From: Chryseobacterium gleum | Lineage (GTDB): Bacteria; Bacteroidota; Bacteroidia; Flavobacteriales_D; Crocinitomicaceae | Direction: 5' to 3' | Length of the DNA stretch: 50,358 nt | Assembly: GCA_945860065.1 (NCBI GenBank) | Contig: CAMAPI010000009.1 | Location: forward strand, 1 to 50,358 | Shown: positions 37,542 to 44,387 of the stretch, piece by piece | Numbering within the stretch: the first letter of the stretch is position 1 | Layout: every line of letters starts with the position of its first letter | The notes under the pieces: generated by a model | Seen by the model: the letters and a program-made list of their open reading frames with translations, nothing else | The model's database searches: none | What the model was told of the DNA's origin: nothing | Program-made: the position numbers and the translations under genes

Positions 37542-38602
37542 CAGATCATACTTAATTGTCCATTAGCAACAACAAGCGACGACTCAAAATTGTTTGTGTA
37601 CAAGCCACCCGTTCCTAATCCTTGGGGTAAATCGTTTTGGTATGTTGCGGTAAATTGAGCAATGGCATTTAATCCAATGGACGATTCAAGTGCTGAAGTC
37701 AGCCACCAAGCAATTCCAAAACTTTCAGCTAATTTAATCCACTCTTGACAACCCGTGAATCCACCGTGCAAACTAGGTTTAAGGACGATAAATTGAGGTG
37801 TGATTGTTTGAAGCAAGGACTCTTTATGGCAGTAGTCATAAACACCAATCATTTCTTCATCGAGTGCAATTGCGATGGGGGATTGCTTACATAATTCACT
37901 CATAGCGCTTAATTGTCCGGCCTGAATGGGTTGCTCAATAGAATGCACTTCTAATTCACTTAATTGCGCTAAAATGGGGATTGCCGATTCTGGCGTAAAG
38001 GCTCCGTTCGCATCAACCCGAAGTGTTAGCTCTTTGCTGGAAAAACGACGACGAAGTTGTTCCAATAGCGCTCGTTCTTTGATCCATTCAATGGCACCGA
38101 CTTTCATTTTTATCGTCGAAAATCCATTCGCCAATTTCTCTTCCATTTGATCGAGCATGAAGGATTCATCACCCATCCAAATTAATCCGTTAATGGGAAT
38201 CGACTGTTCCTTGCGCGAGAAAGCTGAATCAAACAAGATACCTGAACCTTGGTGTAGGATTTCTCGTGCCAATGATTCCATGCCAAAAATGAGGGACGGA
38301 AAAGCGCTCCATTCGGATAAAAAATGTTTCCATTTTTCACCTTGAAACAGCTTTTCATCGATGAAATCCTCTATTTTCCAGGAAGAAAACTGTTGAATAA
38401 GTTTGCTCAATTGAGCCTTATAGAGTTGTTCATTGATGAAATCAGGCGATAAACCAGGAATTATGCTGCATTCTCCTTGTGCGATTTTTCCATTTGGCAG
38501 ATTGCTTGATAGAATCCATGATGGTTTATCGTATAAAATTCCCCGACTTGTACCGCTTGGTTTCTTAAAATGAAGCAGGTGTTTCTTTATTTCGATTTCC
38601 AT
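37541..38602 (-). CDS. menC: o-Succinylbenzoate synthase (enolase superfamily)
   Basis: 353 residues. MenC dehydrates SHCHC to o-succinylbenzoate in menaquinone synthesis. The enolase-superfamily residues are all there: Lys165 and Lys167 in STIKMKVG, Asp197 in RVDANG, Glu223 in IEQP, Asp248 in ALDEEM, and Lys275 in VLKPSLHGG. The catalytic lysine pair and the CxxGxG-like N-terminal QGECSIIPG support MenC over muconate-type or dipeptide epimerase enzymes, but an epimerase role cannot be excluded by sequence alone. It lies 3 bases after rlmH. Other men genes are outside the window. Confidence 0.85.
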   Translation of the reverse strand: MEIEIKKHLLHFKKPSGTSRGILYDKPSWILSSNLPNGKIAQGECSIIPGLSPDFINEQLYKAQLSKLIQQFSSWKIEDFIDEKLFQGEKWKHFLSEWSAFPSLIFGMESLAREILHQGSGILFDSAFSRKEQSIPINGLIWMGDESFMLDQMEEKLANGFSTIKMKVGAIEWIKERALLEQLRRRFSSKELTLRVDANGAFTPESAIPILAQLSELEVHSIEQPIQAGQLSAMSELCKQSPIAIALDEEMIGVYDYCHKESLLQTITPQFIVLKPSLHGGFTGCQEWIKLAESFGIAWWLTSALESSIGLNAIAQFTATYQNDLPQGLGTGGLYTNNFESSLVVANGQLSMI

Positions 38603-38605
38603 GCC

Positions 38606-39079
38606 TTAGGAATGATGATAGGGTTCGCCTTTCAAAATTGTATAGGCACGGTATAGCTGTTCTAGGAAAATCATGCGAACCATTTGATGCGAAAAAGTCA
38701 TTTTCGATAGGGACAACTTTGCGTTTGCTCGTTGATATACCTCTTCGCTAAATCCATAGGCACCACCAATCACAAAGAGTAAATTCCCGTTTACGGACAT
38801 TTGTTTTTTGTCCAACCATTGAGCAAACTCTACGGAGCTTTGATGCAGGCCATTTTCATCCATAAGAATGAGGTAATCTGTTGGGATGACTTTTGCGAGA
38901 ATCAATTCGCCTTCTTTTTTCTTTAATTGATCTTGACTGAGGGATTTTGGATTTTTTACATCTAGGATTTCCACTCGTTCGAAGGAACAGTAATGCTGTA
39001 GTCTTGAAATGTATCGGTCCTCCCCTGCTTTTATATCCGGAAAAGCCGTTTTACCCAGAACAAAAAATTTGATTTTCAT
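38606..39079 (-). CDS. rlmH: 23S rRNA (pseudouridine1915-N3)-methyltransferase
   Basis: 157 residues from the ATG at 39079 (MKIKFFVLGKT), the usual family length; an upstream start would run into nfu. A small SPOUT methyltransferase that methylates pseudouridine 1915 in helix 69 of 23S rRNA. The knotted SAM site is visible as LLFVIGGAYGFSEEV (about 104-118), and the C-terminus shows SKMTFSHQMVRMIFLEQLYRA and then GEPYHHS. It begins 1 base after the nfu stop. Confidence 0.96.
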   Translation of the reverse strand: MKIKFFVLGKTAFPDIKAGEDRYISRLQHYCSFERVEILDVKNPKSLSQDQLKKKEGELILAKVIPTDYLILMDENGLHQSSVEFAQWLDKKQMSVNGNLLFVIGGAYGFSEEVYQRANAKLSLSKMTFSHQMVRMIFLEQLYRAYTILKGEPYHHS

Positions 39080-39080
39080 A

Positions 39081-39335
39081 TCAAGCCATTTGAACCGCTT
39101 CGACACCTTTAATTTCAGGGGCGGCTTGCTTCAACGCTTCTTCGAGCCCACCTCTCAGTGTCATTTGACTCATGGAACAATCGGAGCAAGAGCCAATTAA
39201 TTTAACGCGAACGATGTAATCATCGGTGATTTCTGCTAATTCCATGTCACCACCATCCGCATGCAGGAATGGACGTAATTGATTCAAGGCTATGTTTACT
39301 TTTTCTGAAAGTGATGCTTTTAATTGCTCATTCAT
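39081..39335 (-). CDS. NifU-like Fe-S scaffold/carrier (Nfu domain)
   Basis: 84 residues, a stand-alone Nfu domain. Cys50 and Cys53 in GSCSDCSMSQMTLRGG form the CxxC that binds a 4Fe-4S cluster between two monomers. RPFLHADGGDMELAEI (21-36) is the family's opening block. It delivers Fe-S clusters to target proteins. It lies 12 bases after the mrp gene, a P-loop Fe-S factor, so the two probably work together. Confidence 0.95.
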   Translation of the reverse strand: MNEQLKASLSEKVNIALNQLRPFLHADGGDMELAEITDDYIVRVKLIGSCSDCSMSQMTLRGGLEEALKQAAPEIKGVEAVQMA

Positions 39336-39347
39336 AAATGACTTCTA

Positions 39348-40418
39348 TTAAATTTTAGCTTTCAGTTTTGTTAGCTCGTCAACAAAGGTATGAACTAATT
39401 CATCAAAGGCCAATGCTGTTGGTGTATTTTCCTGATAAACAGCAGGTCTTCCCGAATCACCTGCTTCACAAACACTTTGAACCAAAGGAATACTTCCAAG
39501 AAATGGAACCTTCATTCCAAGCGCAAGGTTTTTCGCACCATCGCGGCCGAAAATGTAATATTTATTGTTGGGTAATTCCGCTGGTGTAAACCAAGCCATG
39601 TTTTCAACGACACCAATGACAGGTACTTTGAGCGTATCCATTTGGAACATATTAATTCCACGTCGGGCATCGGCAAGAGCAACTTCTTGCGGTGTACTAA
39701 CGATCACGACACCATCTAATGGAACAGTTTGAACCAAAGACAAATGAATATCGCCAGTTCCAGGTGGAAGGTCCACTAATAAAAAGTCCAATTCACCCCA
39801 ATGTGCATCCGTAAACAACTGTGTTAGTGCTTTCGAAGCCATGGGTCCACGCCAAACGACCGCATTATCTTGATCGGTGAAGAACCCAATCGAAAGAATT
39901 CCGATGCCGTTGGCATCAACCGGTTGAATGAGTCCTTTTCCATCAATATCCACCATTTTGGGACGCTCACCTACGAGGTCAAACATTGTTGGCATTGAAG
40001 GGCCATAAATATCCGCATCGACGATTCCAACTTTATAACCTTGTTTTTGAAGTCCACCAGCTAAGTTGGCGGTGATGGTTGATTTCCCAACCCCACCTTT
40101 TCCAGAAGCGATGGCAACAATATACTTTACATCCGGAAGGATTTTTCGACGAGCGCTTCGATTTTCAGTGCTCATTCCTTTAATCACACAGGATAACGCG
40201 ATTTGCTCACCAAAAACACGCTTTAAATTAAATTCGATTGCTTCTTGCATGCGTTTTCTAGCGTGCAGTGCAGGATTAGAGATTTGAACCGTAAGGGTAA
40301 TTTTTTCCTCGGAGATCTCTAAATCTTCGATCAAGTTTAAACTGACCAAATCATTTTTCAAATCGGGTTCAACAATTTTGCCAAGGGTACTGAGAACATT
40401 TTCTCTTGTAGGTTCCAT
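39348..40418 (-). CDS. Mrp/ApbC-family Fe-S carrier ATPase
   Basis: 356 residues. An N-terminal MIP18/DUF59-like domain (about 1-80) is followed by a P-loop NTPase with the deviant Walker A ASGKGGVGKST (about 104-114), DADIYGPSMPTMF (about 139-151) and DLPPGTGD near 220. It acts in Fe-S cluster transfer. The CPxC-type pair that bridges a cluster in many Mrp proteins is not present: the place reads ENMAWFTPAELPNNKYYIFG (about 270), as is common in Bacteroidota members. Fe-S loading may therefore depend on the downstream Nfu gene. Confidence 0.93.
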   Translation of the reverse strand: MEPTRENVLSTLGKIVEPDLKNDLVSLNLIEDLEISEEKITLTVQISNPALHARKRMQEAIEFNLKRVFGEQIALSCVIKGMSTENRSARRKILPDVKYIVAIASGKGGVGKSTITANLAGGLQKQGYKVGIVDADIYGPSMPTMFDLVGERPKMVDIDGKGLIQPVDANGIGILSIGFFTDQDNAVVWRGPMASKALTQLFTDAHWGELDFLLVDLPPGTGDIHLSLVQTVPLDGVVIVSTPQEVALADARRGINMFQMDTLKVPVIGVVENMAWFTPAELPNNKYYIFGRDGAKNLALGMKVPFLGSIPLVQSVCEAGDSGRPAVYQENTPTALAFDELVHTFVDELTKLKAKI

Positions 40419-40424
40419 AAAAAA

Positions 40425-40979
40425 TTAAGGGTGAAATGATTGGATTGAATGATACATAAAATCGATGACTTTTTTTGAGTCTCCGCGTTCAGCGTTTCGG
40501 ATTTCGTAGTAGATTCCATGAATTTTTTTGACCGCATAAATGTGGTAAGTGAGTTTTTTCTCTTTAATAAATGCCGATTTCTCTTTGCGACAATAGGTTA
40601 ATATGTCTTTTTCTTCCTTCAACATCGTAAACTGAAAGTAATTTGTTTTTTTATTGTCTTTTAACAGATCCTTTTTAAACTCTTCAAAGCGGTAAAGGTT
40701 ATCACCATAATCCTCTATGAACAATTGAAAATTACGTCCAACGGAAATCGTCCATTTGTATCCACCCTCATCGTAATCAACATTTGGTTTAAATGAAGCG
40801 CCGATTCCGGCAGTTGCATCAGGAATCATAATGCTTGCTTCAATGTCGAATTTTCGCATATCCACTTTCTGAAATTGGAAATAATCGAATTTTTCTTTTG
40901 AATTATCCTTTCCATCTTGACATTGTGAAAATGAAGACAAGATTACGGCCAATAGAAAAATACATCTCAGTTGATTCAT
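40425..40979 (-). CDS. Putative lipoprotein/exported protein, unknown function
   Basis: 184 residues from the ATG at 40979 (MNQLRCIFLLAV), fixed by a TATCTTTG box 4 bases upstream. A hydrophobic signal (about 6-18) ends in SFSQCQDG, so Cys21 may be lipidated, though Gln before it is not a standard lipobox residue. The mature part is polar, alpha/beta, rich in Lys, Phe and Tyr (FDYFQFQKVDMRKFDIEASI to IDFMYHSIQSF), and has no recognised family. It is the first gene of the six-gene operon lipoprotein-mrp-nfu-rlmH-menC-msrB, with 6 bases to mrp. Confidence 0.6.
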   Translation of the reverse strand: MNQLRCIFLLAVILSSFSQCQDGKDNSKEKFDYFQFQKVDMRKFDIEASIMIPDATAGIGASFKPNVDYDEGGYKWTISVGRNFQLFIEDYGDNLYRFEEFKKDLLKDNKKTNYFQFTMLKEEKDILTYCRKEKSAFIKEKKLTYHIYAVKKIHGIYYEIRNAERGDSKKVIDFMYHSIQSFHP

Positions 40980-40983
40980 TTTA

Positions 40984-40991
40984 CAAAGATA
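40984..40991 (-). promoter_or_regulatory. TATCTTTG -7 box, 4 nt before the six-gene operon
   Basis: Perfect TAnnTTTG on the minus strand with TAAA and then the ATG at 40979. It drives the lipoprotein-mrp-nfu-rlmH-menC-msrB transcript and predicts a leaderless message. No clear -33 box. Confidence 0.6.
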
Positions 40992-40995
40992 CATA

Positions 40996-41026
40996 TTTGA
41001 TATGAGTAGATTTTTTCTGAACTTCG
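40996..41026 (+). promoter_or_regulatory. TTTG-N19-GAACTTCG promoter, 4 nt before DUF423 ATG
   Basis: TTTG at 40996-40999, a 19-base spacer, then a degenerate -7 element (GAACTTCG, 41019-41026) and CAAT before the ATG at 41031. The spacing fits the Bacteroidota promoter, though the -7 box has two changes from TAnnTTTG. Confidence 0.45.
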
Positions 41027-41030
41027 CAAT

Positions 41031-41411
41031 ATGCAAAAACAATTTGTTTTCCTTTCCGGATTATTCATCATGTTATCCATTGTCCTAGGCGCCATGGGGG
41101 CACATGCATTAAAAGAGATTTTAGCGCCTACACAATTCGACTCCTTTGAAGTGGCGGTCAGGTACCAAGGATTTCTTTCGATGGGAATTTTGATTATCGC
41201 TTTGAATTCCGATCGCTTTTCCTTCCCTCTATCAAAGATTTTGGGAGCTATGATGATTGGCATGTTACTTTTTTGCGTGTCCATATATTTGTTAGTTGCC
41301 TTTAAAACCCTTCATTGGCAAACATCCATTATTGGACCCATTACGCCAATTGGAGGCGGAATTTCTATCATTAGCTGGCTCGTCTTTTTATTTCATTTGA
41401 TTAAAAATTAA
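41031..41411 (+). CDS. DUF423 (YgdD-like) inner-membrane protein
   Basis: 126 residues, four membrane segments. The family signature at the start, LSIVLGAMGAHALKEIL (about 15-31), and AVRYQGFLSMGILI (about 42-55) match DUF423/YgdD proteins; the later TPIGGGISIISWLV is also typical. Members are widespread small inner-membrane proteins without a proven function. It is transcribed divergently from the lipoprotein-mrp operon across 51 bases. Confidence 0.92.
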   Translation: MQKQFVFLSGLFIMLSIVLGAMGAHALKEILAPTQFDSFEVAVRYQGFLSMGILIIALNSDRFSFPLSKILGAMMIGMLLFCVSIYLLVAFKTLHWQTSIIGPITPIGGGISIISWLVFLFHLIKN

Positions 41412-41441
41412 TCTTTTTCAAAACATTTTTTGCAATTATGT

Positions 41442-41471
41442 TTTGATATCTAAGAATAGTTGTTACTTTTG
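41442..41471 (+). promoter_or_regulatory. TTTG-N18-TACTTTTG promoter of bcp
   Basis: TTTG at 41442-41445 and a perfect TAnnTTTG box at 41464-41471, 18 bases apart. About 40 bases remain to the ATG at 41512. Confidence 0.65.
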
Positions 41472-41511
41472 ATTAGTTTTTAATCTTTTTAACGATTAGT
41501 ATTTAAGCATT

Positions 41512-41976
41512 ATGAATAAACTCAGCATCGGATCAAAGCTTCCTGCATTTACAGGAATCGATCAAAATGGAAAGGAATGGAACGCGAACAGTTTCAATGG
41601 CAAGTGTTTAGTTGTTTATTTTTACCCGAAGGATAACACGCCTGGATGTACAGTACAAGCTTGCAGTCTCCGCGACGATTATTCGTTGTTAACGGAAAAC
41701 AACATTGCTATTCTTGGTGTAAGTGCGGACAGTGTCTCCTCTCACAAAAAATTTAGCGATAAGTTCAACTTACCATTTCCATTAATCGCTGATACGGATA
41801 AGGTGATATTGAATTTATTCGGTGTTTGGGGAGAGAAGAAATTCATGGGTAAAACGTACGATGGTATTCACCGCACCAGCTTTTTGTTTGATGAGTCAGG
41901 TACCTTAATCTCCGTTATCGAGAAGCCAAACACAAAGAACCATGGGAGTGAAGTTTTAGGATTTTATACTTCCTGA
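41512..41976 (+). CDS. bcp: Thiol peroxidase of the Bcp/PrxQ group
   Basis: 154 residues, family length. A peroxiredoxin that reduces peroxides in the cytoplasm. The peroxidatic Cys46 lies in DNTPGCTVQACSLRDD, and the resolving Cys51 sits five residues later, as in the PrxQ/Bcp type. FYPKDNTPGCT and GVSADSVSSHKKF are family blocks, and GIHRTSFLFDESG closes the fold. It has its own promoter and precedes recA by 88 bases. It needs thioredoxin, for which a gene is at 44000. Confidence 0.95.
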   Translation: MNKLSIGSKLPAFTGIDQNGKEWNANSFNGKCLVVYFYPKDNTPGCTVQACSLRDDYSLLTENNIAILGVSADSVSSHKKFSDKFNLPFPLIADTDKVILNLFGVWGEKKFMGKTYDGIHRTSFLFDESGTLISVIEKPNTKNHGSEVLGFYTS

Positions 41977-42010
41977 TTTAGATCGTAAATAGTTTACGAA
42001 CATCCCCGCT

Positions 42011-42018
42011 TACATTTG
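42011..42018 (+). promoter_or_regulatory. TACATTTG -7 box of recA
   Basis: Perfect TAnnTTTG 46 bases before the recA ATG at 42065. The -33 TTTG is not evident. I see no LexA-like palindrome in the leader. Confidence 0.5.
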
Positions 42019-42064
42019 TAGAAATTAATCACCGAGTCAACCAACTCAATAAAAAACAAACGAT

Positions 42065-43099
42065 ATGACAAAGTCAAAAGAACAAAACGTAGAAAAATTA
42101 AAAGCACTCCAATTAACACTGGAGAAATTAGACAAAACCTTTGGTAAAGGAGCCGTTATGAAACTTGGGGATTCCCCAGTGGAAAAAGTGGAAGTAATTC
42201 CAACTGGTTCCATTACTTTGGATTTAGCTTTAGGGATTAATGGTTATCCAAAAGGGCGTGTAGTAGAAATTTATGGTCCAGAGTCCTCCGGGAAAACAAC
42301 ACTAGCTATTCATGCGATTGCTGAAGTGCAAAAGCAAGGTGGAATTGCTGCCTTTATCGATGCGGAACATGCGTTCGATCAATTCTACGCGCAAAAACTA
42401 GGAGTGGACATCGCAAATTTATTGATTTCGCAGCCGGATAATGGTGAGCAAGCCTTAGAAATCGCTGACAATTTAATTCGTTCGGGTGCGATCGACTTAG
42501 TCGTTATTGACTCCGTTGCTGCCTTAACACCAAAAGCAGAGATTGAAGGTGAAATGGGTGATTCTCAAATGGGATTACAAGCTCGTTTGATGTCCAAAGC
42601 GCTACGTAAACTAACCGGCTCCATAAATAAAGCTGGTTGCTGCTGTATATTCATCAATCAATTACGTGAAAAAATAGGTGTGATGTTCGGTAATCCGGAA
42701 ACAACAACAGGTGGAAACGCCTTGAAGTTTTATGCTTCTGTACGCCTTGACATTCGTCGTGCTGCTCAAATAAAAGAAGGCGAAGAAATCATCGGTAACC
42801 GTGTCAAAGTGAAAGTGGTAAAAAACAAAGTAGCCCCACCATTTAGAAAAGCAGAGTTCGACATTTTGTATGGCGAAGGGATTTCGAAAATTGGTGAAAT
42901 CATCGATCTTGGAGTGGATTTAAATATCCTTAAGAAAAGCGGTTCATGGTTTTCATATGGCGAAACCAAACTTGGACAAGGACGTGATTCGATTAAATCA
43001 ATTTTAATGGATAATCCAGCTTTAGCAGAAGAATTAGAAGAGAAAATTAAAAAAGCTCTTGGTTCACCCGCTTCAAAAGAAGAGGTGTTGCAAGACTAA
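42065..43099 (+). CDS. recA: Recombinase RecA
   Basis: 344 residues, the normal length. It pairs homologous DNA and activates the SOS response. The Walker A GPESSGKT lies at 71-78, Walker [23 protein letters not shown] near 145-166, and the DNA-binding loops L1 and L2 follow ([46 protein letters not shown]). The N-terminal helix and the C-terminal domain ([12 protein letters not shown]) are intact. It is flanked by its own promoter box and a strong terminator, so it is a single-gene unit. Confidence 0.99.
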   Translation: MTKSKEQNVEKLKALQLTLEKLDKTFGKGAVMKLGDSPVEKVEVIPTGSITLDLALGINGYPKGRVVEIYGPESSGKTTLAIHAIAEVQKQGGIAAFIDAEHAFDQFYAQKLGVDIANLLISQPDNGEQALEIADNLIRSGAIDLVVIDSVAALTPKAEIEGEMGDSQMGLQARLMSKALRKLTGSINKAGCCCIFINQLREKIGVMFGNPETTTGGNALKFYASVRLDIRRAAQIKEGEEIIGNRVKVKVVKNKVAPPFRKAEFDILYGEGISKIGEIIDLGVDLNILKKSGSWFSYGETKLGQGRDSIKSILMDNPALAEELEEKIKKALGSPASKEEVLQD

Positions 43100-43117
43100 G
43101 TGCATATCGTTTGGTTG

Positions 43118-43146
43118 AAAACGGCATCCTCGGGTGCCGTTTTTTT
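43118..43146 (+). terminator. Intrinsic terminator of recA
   Basis: A 9-base stem (43118-43126 with 43135-43143) with an eight-base loop and a run of T on the plus strand, 18 bases after the recA stop. Confidence 0.9.
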
Positions 43147-43163
43147 ATGATAAAATATTTCAC

Positions 43164-43171
43164 TATTTTTG
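43164..43171 (+). promoter_or_regulatory. TATTTTTG -7 box of the DUF5011-like lipoprotein gene
   Basis: Perfect TAnnTTTG, 22 bases before the ATG at 43194 and after the recA terminator. No clear -33 box. Confidence 0.5.
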
Positions 43172-43193
43172 AAACGAAACAAAATCAACTACT

Positions 43194-43901
43194 ATGAAAA
43201 AAATTATTGGCTTATTTCTCCTTGGATCGATTGTAATGACAACGAACACCGGGTGTAAAAAGAAAGGTTGTACTGATAATACGGCAACGAATTTTAACAG
43301 TGCAGCAAAAAAGGACGATGGAACGTGTCTTTATGCTCCAGTCATTACCTTGAATGGTAATGCAACAGTTAGCTTAAACGTTGGCGCAACATACACTGAT
43401 GCCGGAGCAACTGCAACAAATAAAGATGGCTCAGCTGTTACCGTTACCACAACTAGCACAGTGAACACTGCTAATAAAGGAACCTACACGGTAACGTATA
43501 CTGCAACAAATGCTAACGGGACAAGTACTGCACAACGCACAGTGAATGTTGTAATTGGACAAAGTAATTGGTTAGTGTCATGGACCCTTTCCAGTAATTG
43601 TGGCGCAACTGCTTTCCCACTTTCTAACGCACCAGCAATTACAGCAGGAAGCAATGCTACCTCATTAAACATCGACAACATGTTCACCTTAATTGGCGGG
43701 TCCGCAACAGCAACCATTAGTGGTTCATCTGTTAACATTCCACAACAAACCGTAGATGCAACTATCGGTCAAATTACCTATTCTGGAACAGGAACAATGA
43801 ATGACCAAGGAAATATCATTATTATCACCTACACGTATGACAACAATGCGCCATTAATTGGTGGTGCTGGAACATGCACAGCAACATATATAAAACAATA
43901 A
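43194..43901 (+). CDS. Lipoprotein with DUF5011-like Ig domain
   Basis: 235 residues. A signal peptide (MKKIIGLFLLGSIVMTTNTG) precedes Cys21 of the lipobox TNTGC, so the protein is a predicted lipoprotein on the outer leaflet or in the periplasm. Next is a short GCTDNTATNFNSAAKKDDGT segment, a calcium-site-like motif often found in Bacteroidota surface proteins, then an Ig-like DUF5011-type domain (about 50-118, GATYTDAGATATNKDGS to TYTATNANGTSTAQRTVNV). The rest (about 120-235) is a beta-rich domain of unknown kind with lone cysteines (about 139 and 229). It has no sorting domain, so the route is Lol-type. A single-gene unit between two terminators. Confidence 0.8.
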   Translation: MKKIIGLFLLGSIVMTTNTGCKKKGCTDNTATNFNSAAKKDDGTCLYAPVITLNGNATVSLNVGATYTDAGATATNKDGSAVTVTTTSTVNTANKGTYTVTYTATNANGTSTAQRTVNVVIGQSNWLVSWTLSSNCGATAFPLSNAPAITAGSNATSLNIDNMFTLIGGSATATISGSSVNIPQQTVDATIGQITYSGTGTMNDQGNIIIITYTYDNNAPLIGGAGTCTATYIKQ

Positions 43902-43920
43902 GTTGATATACTTGACTTTG

Positions 43921-43950
43921 AAAAGGCAGATGTAAAATCTGCCTTTTTTT
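43921..43950 (+). terminator. Intrinsic terminator after the DUF5011-like gene
   Basis: A perfect 11-base stem (43921-43931 with 43937-43947) with a five-base loop and a long T run, 20 bases after the stop. Confidence 0.9.
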
Positions 43951-43987
43951 TGTCGTACATGTTACAGTTCGGTTAATTTCGCTTCCG

Positions 43988-43995
43988 TAACTTTG
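43988..43995 (+). promoter_or_regulatory. TAACTTTG -7 box, 4 nt before thioredoxin ATG
   Basis: Perfect TAnnTTTG followed by CACC and the ATG at 44000, predicting a leaderless mRNA. No TTTG at 18-21 bases upstream. Confidence 0.6.
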
Positions 43996-43999
43996 CACC

Positions 44000-44296
44000 A
44001 TGGGAAAATTCAATGACATCGTAAAATCAGATATTCCAACTTTAGTGGACTTTTACGCCACATGGTGTGGGCCGTGTAAAACAATGAGTCCAATTTTAGA
44101 GGAACTCAAAAAGCAAATGGGTCCAAAAATTCGAATTCTCAAAATTGATGTCGATAAAAACCAAGACGTAGCCGCACGATTCAAAGTAAGAGGCGTTCCA
44201 ACATTCATCCTATTTAAAAATAGTGAAGTGCTTTGGCGTGAAAGTGGTGCTTTTCCATTGACAACTTTGAAGGCTAAAATCCAAGCAGTTTTGTAA
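44000..44296 (+). CDS. Thioredoxin
   Basis: 98 residues, slightly short for thioredoxin. The redox site WCGPC (Cys23 and Cys26) is canonical, as are FYATWCGPCKTMSP, KIDVDKNQDVAARFKVRGVPTF with its cis-proline, and the final GAFPLTTLKAKI helix. No signal peptide, so cytoplasmic. It can donate electrons to Bcp and MsrB encoded nearby; that pairing is inference. Its start is fixed by the -7 box 4 bases before it. It ends 91 bases before hppA. Confidence 0.95.
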   Translation: MGKFNDIVKSDIPTLVDFYATWCGPCKTMSPILEELKKQMGPKIRILKIDVDKNQDVAARFKVRGVPTFILFKNSEVLWRESGAFPLTTLKAKIQAVL

Positions 44297-44326
44297 AAAA
44301 CGTAACCCTTCTATTTTTCTTGCGTA

Positions 44327-44358
44327 TTTGCATACCAAGGCGGAAAACTTTACTTTTG
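44327..44358 (+). promoter_or_regulatory. TTTG-N20-TACTTTTG promoter of hppA
   Basis: TTTG at 44327-44330, a 20-base spacer, then a perfect TAnnTTTG at 44351-44358, about 29 bases before the ATG at 44388. This is the most complete promoter in the window, and it rules out the upstream in-frame start at 44328. Confidence 0.8.
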
Positions 44359-44387
44359 CCAACGTTAAATATTTTAAAGAAATTAGT

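Noticed and set aside
44328-44387. Upstream in-frame start of hppA
   Set aside because: It overlaps the -33 and -7 boxes of the promoter; the ATG at 44388 gives the family's usual N-terminal membrane helix.
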